A stretch of DNA of 9,742 bases from an uncultured Ruminococcus sp. (GCA_902773455.1 CACYEW010000073.1:1-9742), one strand, 5' to 3'. Counted from the first letter of the stretch, positions 1-6,519 are shown. The notes: a model not told the origin generated them from the letters alone. Translations and numbers: made by a program.

Positions 1-98
1 CGCGAAGCGTATTTAACCGCCGAAGGCGATTTCACTGCGGCGTCAGCCGCCCGGGGTGGGGGTCCCCCGCAGGCGACGTGTCGCGGCGATATAAAGCT
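1..98. repeat. Non-coding tail with tandem hairpins and a copy of a dispersed palindromic element
   Basis: This stretch lies downstream of the leftward YfhO gene and holds no gene. Read on the plus strand it begins with an imperfect tandem repeat: CGC-GAA-GCG then TATTTAAC (1-17), followed by CGCC-GAA-GGCG then ATTTCAC (18-35). Next come the 11-mer ATTTCACTGCG (29-39), a stem GCGGC/GCCGC (37-41 with 46-50), the G/C block GGGGTGGGGG-T-CCCCCGCA (53-71), and a stem GCGAC/GTCGC (73-77 with 80-84). The G/C block with its GCGAC stem, and the ATTTCACTGCG 11-mer, recur at 4256-4296, the 11-mer in the opposite orientation relative to the block. No U-run follows any stem on the minus strand, so I do not call a standard intrinsic terminator for yfhO, although the stems could still protect the 3' end of its transcript. 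Confidence 0.6.
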
Positions 99-3056
99 TT
101 ATTCTTCCTTTTCTTCTTCCGGCGGCGCATCCTCAGCGTCGGTTTCGTCAGTCGCGGACACGTCCGGCTCCACCTGTATTTCGGCGATATCCTCTTTTTG
201 ATCTCTGTAAGCGGCGAGCTTTGCGTTTCTTCTCTTCGCTCTCTTTCTGCTTTCCCTGACGCCGAGCACGACGAGCAGCGCGATGCCCGCCGCGGCGGCT
301 CCCGCACCGATCAGAAATCCCTGCGGGATATACGAGAGCTCTACCGTATGTTCTCCCTCCGGTACGTCGAACGCGAGAAGCGCTCCGAGCACCTTGTTTT
401 CGGCGTGGTAGTTCTCTTCTTCGTCTTCCGTTTTTGACGAGAGTTTTACGCGCTTGCCGTCGACTTTGACCGTCCAGCCTTCGTCGTAGGGGATAGAGGT
501 GAACATCGTGCCGTCTTTTTCCATATTGACGGTCGCTTTTATATGCGTATCCGTAAATCCGGTTATATCGGCGGCGCTCTTTTTCAGATCCGCAAACGCC
601 TTTTCGTAAACCTCTTTATCGAAATAATAGATATATCCGCAATCCTTGAAGTAATACAGGTTGCCCGACGAGTCTTTAAGAACGATATCGAGCGTTACCT
701 CGTCTCCCGCTTTGAAATCGCCGAGATAATAGATCGTATGAGTTTCGCTGCCCATATAGTTGAACGATTTCGTGGCTTCTTTCGTTCCGTCCTCGTGTGT
801 GATATGCGTTCTCATGAGCGTTTCTCTCGGATAATCGGACGGGAAGTGCATATAAAGCGCTCCGTCCTTTTCCACGTTGAACGTCACGTAGAGCGTGCCG
901 GTGCTGCCGGAGGGCGACACCGTCCATTTTCTGTGCTGACCGGACGAGCGTTTTTCAACGTTTGAATAATCAAAACCGTTGTCGCCGGTGACTATCGGCA
1001 CGAACACCCTTACGTCATATCCTACCATCGCCGAGATTATGCTGTTGAGCACGTCCGGAGCCGATCTTATGTCCGTGATATCGCAGTCCTTTATGTTTTC
1101 GCTGACTCCGTACATCACGGGCAGGGCGTAGTTGTTTTTATACGCGTAAAGCAGGTAATCGTTATCGTCTTCGTCTATATCGAGTCCGAGCTTCGTCGGA
1201 TCCATCTCCGAAAACATAAGCTCGTAATCGGGCGGCAGATCGTCTTCGTCGTCAGCCAGAACGTACTTTATGCCGAGCAGCGAGTCGTTGACTATGTTTC
1301 CGCCAACGTATCTCGACCAGTGCGATTTTGACGCGTAACCGAGCTTGTTGAGCAGCTTTATGACGGACGCGTTCAAAGTCGAGGTCGAGTTCGTGATGCC
1401 TCTCATCCGAAGCGTCATATTGTCGTTTACTTTTCGATGCACCGTTTTTTCCATGCGGTAAAGCGTATCGTCCTTTTCCTGAACGGAGCGGACTATGCCC
1501 GACCACCTCGCCATGAAGTCGACGTATGCGTTGCTGTTTGACGAGCTGCTGTTCGATCGCGGCGAATACACGACGTCGTTATGAAGCTGCACCGTATCGT
1601 AAACGCCGTTGACGAGCAGTTCCGCGCAGACCACGGCGAGAAGCAGCACCGGCGCGCCTTTCTTTTTGTTCGCGACCGCCCACAGTACGGCGAGCAGTAC
1701 GCCGAGCATAGCGATCGAGAACCAGATCGTGAGCATGTTGTTGACGTATACGAACTCGTTGTTCGATGCTCTCTGTACGGTGAACGTCGAATCGGGCATG
1801 GCTTGTACGATAACGAGCATCACGCCGATGACTCCGCCGACGCCCATAACGGTGCGGAACAGTTTTTTATCAAGCTCTCTGAATACGTCGTAGGCGAAAA
1901 CTATCACGAGGAAGCAGAACATATAACTGTACCGGTAATTCAGCCAGTTCGGTTTCTGCAGACCGTGCCAGAACAGGTCTATCGTCGAGCCGACGAACGA
2001 CAGCACCATAACGGCGAGAATGCACGCCGAGCAGATCTTCGCTCTGCCGCTTATGCGCTTCGCCGCAAAGAATACGGGTATCAGTATCACGCAGATCAGA
2101 CCGCAGTATATGAACGGCAGACCGTTCGGTCTTACCGTATCGTAAGAGTTCGGAAGCATCTGCGTAAACACGTTTATGAAATCGAATCTCGCTTCAAACG
2201 CGTAAGAGGGATTCTGGAAGGTGTTTTTGCCGAATTTGAGCGAATAGTACGTCGGCAGTATTATTATCGAGGCTATCGCCGCACCGACGACCGAGAACGC
2301 GAGCCATTTATAGAACGCGAAGAAGAAGCGTTCGAAATTCTTGAAGGAATACTTTGACAGATACGCGTAGAAGAAATAGAGCGTGCTGAATATCGCGGTC
2401 ATCCAGCCGATATAGAAGTTCGATATGAAGCAGAGCGCGAGGAATAAGCAGTACATTCTGTATTTGCCGTATTTGACTATGTTCTCGATCCCGAGACAGA
2501 TCAGCGGCAGATATATGAGCGAATCTATCCACATCGTATTGTGCGCCTGAACGACGGCGTAGCTCGTCATCGCGTAGCAGGTGGCGAAAAGCACGACGTT
2601 TATCGGCTTCGACGGGCGGGTGTTGTGCAGATATATCGCAAAGGTAAGGCCGCTCGAACCGACCTTCAGAAGAGTCATCCAGAGCAGGAATTCGGTTATG
2701 CCGTTTTCCGGGAAAAACACGGATAAAAGCGCGAAGGGCGAAGCTACGTAATAGGCGTAAATGCCAGAAAACTCGCCGCCGAGAGACCTGTACCAGGTAT
2801 AGAACGGACTGCCGTGTCCCTGGAATATATCGCGCATCGCCTCGAAGAAATAGACGTACTGACCGTTCAGGTCGAGCACGAGAACGGATTTCTCTCCGAA
2901 CGGATAAACTCCGCGAATTATGAAAATTATCCACATCAGCAAAAGCGGCAGGAAAAACGCGGCGAGCAGATAAAAGCTCCGCGAATTCACGAACCGGCTC
3001 CATGCCGCCGCAAGCTTGTCGAGCGGCGTTTCTTTTTTTATCATTGGTGACGTCAT
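99..3056 (-). CDS. YfhO-family polytopic membrane protein
   Basis: 985-residue membrane protein of the YfhO family. Characterised Bacillus and Listeria members take part in lipoteichoic acid glycosylation; the acceptor here is unknown. Visible family motifs are the first membrane segment (about 29-48) followed by DLNGQYVYFF (62-71), TMWIDSLIYLPL (174-185), NWLNYRYSYMF (370-380), and late in the protein IPYDEGWTVKVDGK (855-868) and GEHTVELSYIPQGF (901-914). Many hydrophobic segments fill 29-485. Residues about 490-905 are a large domain, probably extracytoplasmic, with a Ser/Asn-rich run near 498-509. A last membrane helix (about 912-933), a basic patch (936-944) and an acidic tail rich in Glu/Asp (951-985) end the protein. 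The start is the ATG overlapping the dus stop codon (ATGA), with GGAAGG nine bases upstream; Met5 is a possible but less well placed start. Translational coupling with dus is likely. The family call is firm; the substrate is not known. Confidence 0.9.
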   Translation of the reverse strand: MTSPMIKKETPLDKLAAAWSRFVNSRSFYLLAAFFLPLLLMWIIFIIRGVYPFGEKSVLVLDLNGQYVYFFEAMRDIFQGHGSPFYTWYRSLGGEFSGIYAYYVASPFALLSVFFPENGITEFLLWMTLLKVGSSGLTFAIYLHNTRPSKPINVVLFATCYAMTSYAVVQAHNTMWIDSLIYLPLICLGIENIVKYGKYRMYCLFLALCFISNFYIGWMTAIFSTLYFFYAYLSKYSFKNFERFFFAFYKWLAFSVVGAAIASIIILPTYYSLKFGKNTFQNPSYAFEARFDFINVFTQMLPNSYDTVRPNGLPFIYCGLICVILIPVFFAAKRISGRAKICSACILAVMVLSFVGSTIDLFWHGLQKPNWLNYRYSYMFCFLVIVFAYDVFRELDKKLFRTVMGVGGVIGVMLVIVQAMPDSTFTVQRASNNEFVYVNNMLTIWFSIAMLGVLLAVLWAVANKKKGAPVLLLAVVCAELLVNGVYDTVQLHNDVVYSPRSNSSSSNSNAYVDFMARWSGIVRSVQEKDDTLYRMEKTVHRKVNDNMTLRMRGITNSTSTLNASVIKLLNKLGYASKSHWSRYVGGNIVNDSLLGIKYVLADDEDDLPPDYELMFSEMDPTKLGLDIDEDDNDYLLYAYKNNYALPVMYGVSENIKDCDITDIRSAPDVLNSIISAMVGYDVRVFVPIVTGDNGFDYSNVEKRSSGQHRKWTVSPSGSTGTLYVTFNVEKDGALYMHFPSDYPRETLMRTHITHEDGTKEATKSFNYMGSETHTIYYLGDFKAGDEVTLDIVLKDSSGNLYYFKDCGYIYYFDKEVYEKAFADLKKSAADITGFTDTHIKATVNMEKDGTMFTSIPYDEGWTVKVDGKRVKLSSKTEDEEENYHAENKVLGALLAFDVPEGEHTVELSYIPQGFLIGAGAAAAGIALLVVLGVRESRKRAKRRNAKLAAYRDQKEDIAEIQVEPDVSATDETDAEDAPPEEEKEE

Positions 3057-4012
3057 ACCGTAAGTCCTTCCGATACCCGATCAAGAATTTTTATCATATC
3101 CGCCTCGGTCGAGACGGTGTTAACCGTTTGTCTTGCCCACGCGGCGCCTCTCATACCTTTGAGATACCACGCGGCGTGCTTTCTGCTTTCCGGGATGCCC
3201 GCTTTCTCTCCCTTTTCTTCCACGATAAGTCTTATATGCTCTTTCGCCGCTTCGATCCGCTCCGCGTCGGTCGGCGGCGTATAGTCTTTTTTGCCGAGAG
3301 CGGCTCTTATCTCTTCGAATATGAACGGGTTGCCGAGCGCTCCTCTCGCGACCGCGACGGCGGCCGCTCCCGTTTCGTCGAGCATCGACAGCGCGTCTTC
3401 TGCGGTGAAAATATCTCCGTTAGCCGCCACGGGGATATTTACGGCTTTCACGACATCGGCTATCACTCCGCGCCGGACGGTTCCCTGCTTATACATATCT
3501 TCTCTCGTTCTGCCGTGAACGCACAAAGCTGAAGCTCCCGCCGCTTCGGCGGCTTTCGCAAGCTCGGGTGCGTTTATACTGTCTTTATCAAAGCCGGCTC
3601 TCATTTTGACCGTTACCGGCACGGGCGATACTTTTACCGCCGCCGATATTATCCTTTCGGCGAGTCTGATATCGCGCATCAGAGCCGAGCCGTCGCCTCC
3701 GCGAACGACTTTTTTCACGGGACAGCCCATATTTACGTCGAACGCCGCGGGCTTGATCTTCGCCGCCTCGTAAAGCGCGGTTATCGCGTACGCGACGATA
3801 TCGGGATCGTGACCGAAAACCTGGACCGCGCACGGAGTCTCGGCTTGCGTTATTTCGGCGAGCCTGTAAGTTTTTTTGTCTTTGTAGTATACCGCCGCGG
3901 CGGATACCATTTCGGTCACGGTGAACTCTGCGCCGTGCCTCACGCAGATCGTTCTCATGGCGCCGTCCGCGACTCCCGCCATGGGAGCGAGAATGAGTTT
4001 TTTAAGTTCCAT
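3053..4012 (-). CDS. dusB: tRNA-dihydrouridine synthase, DusB type
   Basis: FMN-dependent enzyme that reduces uridines in the D-loop of tRNA to dihydrouridine, using NAD(P)H; cytosolic. The protein has 319 residues, normal for the family. It opens directly with the flavin-binding strand LAPMAGVADG (8-17). The catalytic cysteine is Cys97 in NMGCP (94-98), followed by KKVVRGGDGSAL (100-111). Phosphate/flavin-binding motifs VKMRAG (135-140), HGRTR (166-170), ANGDI (197-201) and ARGALGNPF (222-230) are all present. The C-terminal helical tRNA-binding part carries SRKHAAWYLKGMRGAA (276-291), the DusB-like ending. The ATG at 4012 is the first standard start in frame, but no Shine-Dalgarno sequence precedes it, unlike the rightward genes. 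It is the first gene of a two-gene leftward unit with yfhO. Assignment to DusB rather than another Dus subgroup rests on the C-terminal motif and length. Confidence 0.92.
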   Translation of the reverse strand: MELKKLILAPMAGVADGAMRTICVRHGAEFTVTEMVSAAAVYYKDKKTYRLAEITQAETPCAVQVFGHDPDIVAYAITALYEAAKIKPAAFDVNMGCPVKKVVRGGDGSALMRDIRLAERIISAAVKVSPVPVTVKMRAGFDKDSINAPELAKAAEAAGASALCVHGRTREDMYKQGTVRRGVIADVVKAVNIPVAANGDIFTAEDALSMLDETGAAAVAVARGALGNPFIFEEIRAALGKKDYTPPTDAERIEAAKEHIRLIVEEKGEKAGIPESRKHAAWYLKGMRGAAWARQTVNTVSTEADMIKILDRVSEGLTV

Positions 4013-4103
4013 AAGTGAAATCAGAAGTAAAGTTAATGAGGTAAAGATGAGTAAGGTTGCCGGTTTCCGCTTTAGCGCGACGATTCAAGCCGCTTCCTTC
4101 CCG

Positions 4104-4163
4104 TGATCTCGCGCGCGGCACCCCCCTTTACCGCGCGCGATCATTCGGCACAGCCGAATGATC
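4104..4163. repeat. Two overlapping, mutually exclusive palindromes
   Basis: The first stem pairs CGCGCGCGG (4110-4118) with CCGCGCGCG (4131-4139), extended by TGAT (4104-4107) with ATCA (4140-4143) around a two-base bulge; its loop is 12 bases. The second pairs GATCATTCGGC (4139-4149) with GCCGAATGATC (4153-4163) around an ACA loop. They share bases 4139-4143, so the full forms cannot coexist on one strand. Neither is followed by a T-run on either strand, so they are not ordinary terminators. Confidence 0.65.
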
Positions 4164-4203
4164 CGGTCCTCTTATTTCGTGCGTATCACTTTCGTTTCGC
4201 CGC

Positions 4204-4224
4204 CCCCGTATGAAGAATACGGGG
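4204..4224. repeat. Inverted repeat, 8-bp stem
   Basis: CCCCGTAT (4204-4211) is the exact reverse complement of ATACGGGG (4217-4224) with a GAAGA loop. It belongs to the chain of palindromes upstream of both divergent operons and has no T-run after it in either direction. Confidence 0.55.
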
Positions 4225-4235
4225 AGGAGGGGGAG

Positions 4236-4327
4236 TGCGGGGGATTATAGGGGGTGGGTGGGGGTTCCCCCGCAAGCGACGGGGTCGCAGTGAAATACGG
4301 CCGAGCCGTGTGAGATCCGGCTTCACA
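4236..4327. repeat. Second copy of the dispersed modular palindromic element
   Basis: Read left to right it contains TGCGGGGG (4236-4243) pairing with CCCCCGCA (4267-4274), a stem GCGAC/GTCGC (4276-4280 with 4284-4288), the sequence CGCAGTGAAAT (4286-4296, the reverse complement of ATTTCACTGCG), a stem ACGGC/GCCGT (4297-4301 with 4305-4309) with a three-base loop, and TGTGA/TCACA (4309-4313 with 4323-4327). The block GGGTGGGGGTTCCCCCGCA plus the GCGAC stem matches 54-84 almost base for base, and the 11-mer also occurs at 29-39. Stem sequences next to the 11-mer differ between copies but still pair. This is what a repeated structured element shows; no transposase or target duplication was seen. 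Confidence 0.6.
4239..4264 (+). other. G-quadruplex-type motif
   Basis: Four G-runs of 5, 5, 3 and 5 bases (4239-4243, 4250-4254, 4256-4258, 4260-4264) are separated by loops of 6, 1 and 1 bases. This satisfies the usual G3+N1-7 pattern, and one-base loops favour stable folding. The motif is on the plus strand; an xpt-directed transcript from the promoter at 4526 would not include it, and a dus transcript would carry the C-rich complement. Confidence 0.5.
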
Positions 4328-4340
4328 GGGCGGGAGCCCC

Positions 4341-4369
4341 ACGCGGTGAACGAACCGTTCTCCGTGCGT
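4341..4369. repeat. Imperfect inverted repeat closing the palindrome cluster
   Basis: The core GAACG (4348-4352) pairs with CGTTC (4356-4360) around an AAC loop. Outside a T/T mismatch, GG (4345-4346) pairs with CC (4362-4363), and ACGC (4341-4344) with GCGT (4366-4369) after a two-base bulge. A small GGGC/GCCC stem (4328-4331 with 4336-4339) lies just before it. The AT-rich promoter region begins a few bases to the right. Confidence 0.45.
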
Positions 4370-4525
4370 TAAAACGTCGGGTGAGTATACCTATACAGAG
4401 TTATTATATATCCAATATGTGACAAATCTATATAGAAAAATATGAATTTTTACATCATCATTTTTGCTTGTGCAACTTGTATATTTCACCCTCTCTATTT
4501 TGACTAATTTTCGTCATTTTGCCGA

Positions 4526-4554
4526 TTGAAAAAAGTCGTATTTTAATGTAAAAT
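4526..4554 (+). promoter_or_regulatory. Sigma-A type promoter of xpt
   Basis: A -35 box TTGAAA (4526-4531) and a -10 box TAAAAT (4549-4554) are separated by 17 bases in AT-rich DNA. Transcription should begin near 4560, giving a leader of only about 30 bases before the xpt ATG. That leaves no room for the guanine riboswitch that often precedes xpt in Bacillus and Clostridia. Confidence 0.65.
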
Positions 4555-4574
4555 TATATCAGTAAGTTAATTAT

Positions 4575-4581
4575 AAGGAGG
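4575..4581 (+). promoter_or_regulatory. Ribosome-binding site of xpt
   Basis: AAGGAGG lies eight bases before the ATG at 4590. It fixes the xpt start and shows the strong anti-SD complementarity typical of the rightward genes here. Confidence 0.85.
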
Positions 4582-4589
4582 ATTCCGCC

Positions 4590-5165
4590 ATGAGACTTCT
4601 CGAAGACCGCATAAAAGCCGACGGCGTTATAAAAGCGGGCGACGTTCTCAAAGTGGATTCTTTTTTAAATCACCAGATAGACGTGGCGTTCGTCTCCGAG
4701 CTCGGGGAGGAATTCTACCGTCTTTATCGCGATTGCGGCGTCAACAAGATACTCACCATCGAAGCCTCCGGCATCGGTATAGCTTGTCTGACGGCGCGGT
4801 TTTTTGCCTGCCCGGTCGTTTTTGCGAAAAAATCGAAGACGAAAAACATTTCCGACGACGTTTATTCCGCGGAAGCCGTTTCATACACTCACGGCAACAC
4901 CTCGACCGTGATCTGTTCCAAAGAATTCCTCTCCAGTAAAGACAGAGTTCTGATCATCGACGACTTTCTTGCTAACGGCGCGGCGCTTACCGCCCTTGCG
5001 TCGATCGCCGATCAGGCGGGCGCGACCGTGGTCGGAGCCGGCATAGTGATAGAAAAAGCCTATCAGGGCGGCGGAGATCTTCTGCGCTCGCGCGGAATGC
5101 GCATAGAATCGCTTGCGAAAATCAAATCAATGAACGAAAAAGACGGGTTCACTTTCTGTGACTGA
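4590..5165 (+). CDS. xpt: Xanthine phosphoribosyltransferase
   Basis: Cytosolic purine salvage enzyme that joins xanthine to PRPP, giving XMP and pyrophosphate. The 191-residue protein is close in length to B. subtilis Xpt and follows it through the whole chain: LKVDSFLNHQID (20-31), TIEASGI (56-62), PVVFAKK (75-81), the PRPP-binding loop VLIIDDFLANGAA (120-132), and IVIEKAYQ (152-159), whose lysine is in the base-contact region. The C-terminus SLAKIKSM (174-181) also fits. ATG at 4590 follows a consensus ribosome-binding site. It is the first gene of the rightward row and lies 88 bases before a nucleoside-transporter lipoprotein gene, with no clear terminator between, so co-transcription is likely. 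No riboswitch-like leader is visible. Some activity on guanine cannot be excluded from sequence. Confidence 0.95.
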   Translation: MRLLEDRIKADGVIKAGDVLKVDSFLNHQIDVAFVSELGEEFYRLYRDCGVNKILTIEASGIGIACLTARFFACPVVFAKKSKTKNISDDVYSAEAVSYTHGNTSTVICSKEFLSSKDRVLIIDDFLANGAALTALASIADQAGATVVGAGIVIEKAYQGGGDLLRSRGMRIESLAKIKSMNEKDGFTFCD

Positions 5166-5203
5166 GAGTTATGCCGTCTTTTTGCGTTCTTATACGGACA
5201 AAG

Positions 5204-5224
5204 GTCATATCCCTGCGGGGTGAC
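5204..5224 (+). promoter_or_regulatory. Hairpin in the leader of the lipoprotein gene
   Basis: GTCA (5204-5207) pairs with TGAC (5221-5224) and CCC (5211-5213) with GGG (5218-5220), leaving a TAT bulge on one side and a TGCG loop. TATA at 5191-5194 and 5226-5229 could close an outer helix around an internal loop. It sits 13 bases before the AAGGAGG (5238-5244). No clean T-run follows, so a terminator for xpt is less likely than a leader structure. I do not recognise it as a known riboswitch class; it does not carry the purine riboswitch core. Confidence 0.35.
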
Positions 5225-5253
5225 ATATAAAATTTTTAAGGAGGAACATTTAA

Positions 5254-6519
5254 ATGTTCAAAAAAGTATTTGCTCTCGTACTCGCCTGCATCATGGTCGT
5301 TGCAGCTCTCGCTTCCTGCGGCGGAACGACAACGGCGAAAAAAGGCCTGACCGAGAAGGATCTTCTCGTAGCTGATCCGCTTGCAAAATTTGAAGTAAAA
5401 GACGACTTCAAAATAGGCGTTATCTGCCTCCACGACGAAAACTCCACTTACGACAACAACTTTATCAAAGCGATAAAAGAAGTCAAGACTCTGCTCGGCC
5501 TCAAAGACGAACAGGTTCTTATCAAAGTCAACATCGCCGAATCCGACCAGTGCGCGCAGACGGCCCGCGACCTCGTTGAACAGGGCTGCAAGATCGTATT
5601 CGCAGACAGCTTCGGTCACGAATCCTTCCTTCTCACCGTCGCCAAAGAGCATCCGGAAGTTCAGTTCTGCCATGCTACCGGCACGAACGCTCACCTCGAA
5701 AAACTCGACAACTTCCACAACGCTTTCGCGGCTATCTATGAAGGCAGATACCTCGCCGGCATCGCCGCAGGTCTCAAGCTCAACGAAATGATCAAAAACG
5801 GCAAGATCAAAGCCGAAGAAGCCGTTATCGGTTACGTTGGCGCTTTCACTTACGCCGAAGTTATCTCCGGTCTTTCCTCCTTCTTCCTCGGCGCGCGTTC
5901 GGTTTGCCCGTCCGCCACGATGAAAGTCAGATTTACCGGTTCCTGGTACGATCAGTCCGGCGAACAGGAAGCCGCTGAAGCTCTTATCCAGGAAAAATGC
6001 GTTCTCATAAGCCAGCACGCCGACTCCCTCGGCGCTCCGACGACCTGCGAAAAGAACAATGTTCCGAACGTATCCTACAACGGCAGCACTTACGACGCCG
6101 GTGAAAACACGTTCATCATCTCTTCCGCCATCAACTGGGCTCCTTACTTCCATTACATAATCAAACAGGTCACCGACGGTCAGCCCATAGCTACCGACTG
6201 GACCGGCACCATAGCCACCGGCTCCGTTGTTCTTTCCCAGCTCAACCTCGACGTTGCCGCTGAAGGCACCGAAAAAGCCATCGCGGACGCCGTAGCGAAA
6301 TTCAAAGCCGGCACTCTCCACGTATTCGATACCGAAACCTTCACCGTCGGCGGCAAGAAGCTCGACGCCGCTCATAAACCCGGCGAAGGCACCGACGCCG
6401 CGTTTGCAGACGGCACCGTTATCGTAGCAGACGGCTACTTCCACGAATCCGAATACCGTTCCGCTCCGTACTTCGACGTAACGATCGACGGTATCACGTT
6501 CCTCAACGTTCAGTTCTGA
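5254..6519 (+). CDS. BMP/PnrA-family nucleoside-binding lipoprotein of an ABC importer
   Basis: Extracytoplasmic substrate-binding lipoprotein. Characterised members of the BMP family (PnrA, BmpA of Lactococcus, NupN of Bacillus) bind purine or other nucleosides. The 421-residue precursor starts with MFKK, a hydrophobic stretch, and the lipobox LASC (19-22) with Cys22 as lipidation site, followed by a short Thr-rich linker. The binding domain begins at FKIGVICLHDENSTYDNNF (52-70); further family landmarks are GRYLAGIAAG (164-173), GYVGAFTYAEV (193-203), the WYDQ segment (231-234) and SQHADSLGAP (253-262). ATG at 5254 is nine bases after AAGGAGG. Isoleucine is mostly AUC (about six AUA of 27), unlike the AUA-rich ATPase behind it, which suggests selection for high expression. 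It lies between xpt and the ATPase. The ligand, probably a purine nucleoside, is inferred from family and context. Confidence 0.92.
   Translation: MFKKVFALVLACIMVVAALASCGGTTTAKKGLTEKDLLVADPLAKFEVKDDFKIGVICLHDENSTYDNNFIKAIKEVKTLLGLKDEQVLIKVNIAESDQCAQTARDLVEQGCKIVFADSFGHESFLLTVAKEHPEVQFCHATGTNAHLEKLDNFHNAFAAIYEGRYLAGIAAGLKLNEMIKNGKIKAEEAVIGYVGAFTYAEVISGLSSFFLGARSVCPSATMKVRFTGSWYDQSGEQEAAEALIQEKCVLISQHADSLGAPTTCEKNNVPNVSYNGSTYDAGENTFIISSAINWAPYFHYIIKQVTDGQPIATDWTGTIATGSVVLSQLNLDVAAEGTEKAIADAVAKFKAGTLHVFDTETFTVGGKKLDAAHKPGEGTDAAFADGTVIVADGYFHESEYRSAPYFDVTIDGITFLNVQF

Larger units (their letters stand above)
4013..4589. other. Divergent intergenic region, gene-free, two compositional halves
   Basis: This 577-base gap separates the leftward dus-yfhO pair from the rightward xpt-transporter row, so it should hold the promoters of both. 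Next to dus is a short run with GTAAAG at 4027-4032 and 4041-4046 and GTAAGG at 4051-4056. From about 4104 to 4369 the DNA is GC-rich and made of back-to-back palindromes; from about 4380 it turns sharply AT-rich and ends in the xpt promoter. I found no tRNA, no protein-coding frame and no match to the guanine riboswitch core in it. A minus-strand TATAAT (4408 down to 4403) could be a -10 box for dus, but no good -35 box goes with it. Confidence 0.7.

Noticed and set aside
91..102. Perfect palindrome ATAAAGCTTTAT at the yfhO stop codon
   Set aside because: Only weak A-T rich pairing with no loop; probably coincidental overlap of the stop codon and spacer.
1581..2357. Plus-strand open frame of 258 codons inside the YfhO gene
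   Set aside because: Composition is dominated by Arg, Glu, His and Tyr; it is antisense to conserved YfhO membrane segments.
4309..4327. TGTGA...TCACA palindrome resembling a CRP site
   Set aside because: The spacer is 9 bases instead of 6, it lies inside the palindromic repeat cluster, and CRP regulation of this type is not expected in this lineage.
4483..4489. Single ATTTCAC in the AT-rich region, and GTGAAAT at 4015-4021 before dus
   Set aside because: A 7-mer is expected by chance about once in a window of this size, and neither is joined to a hairpin or the TGCG extension of the repeat.
4380..4589. Possible guanine (purine) riboswitch ahead of xpt
   Set aside because: The conserved joining and loop sequences could not be found, and the promoter at 4526-4554 leaves too short a leader.
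5166..5203. Terminator after xpt suggested by the T-run at 5179-5183
   Set aside because: No stem precedes the T-run; it is more likely plain spacer within an operon.
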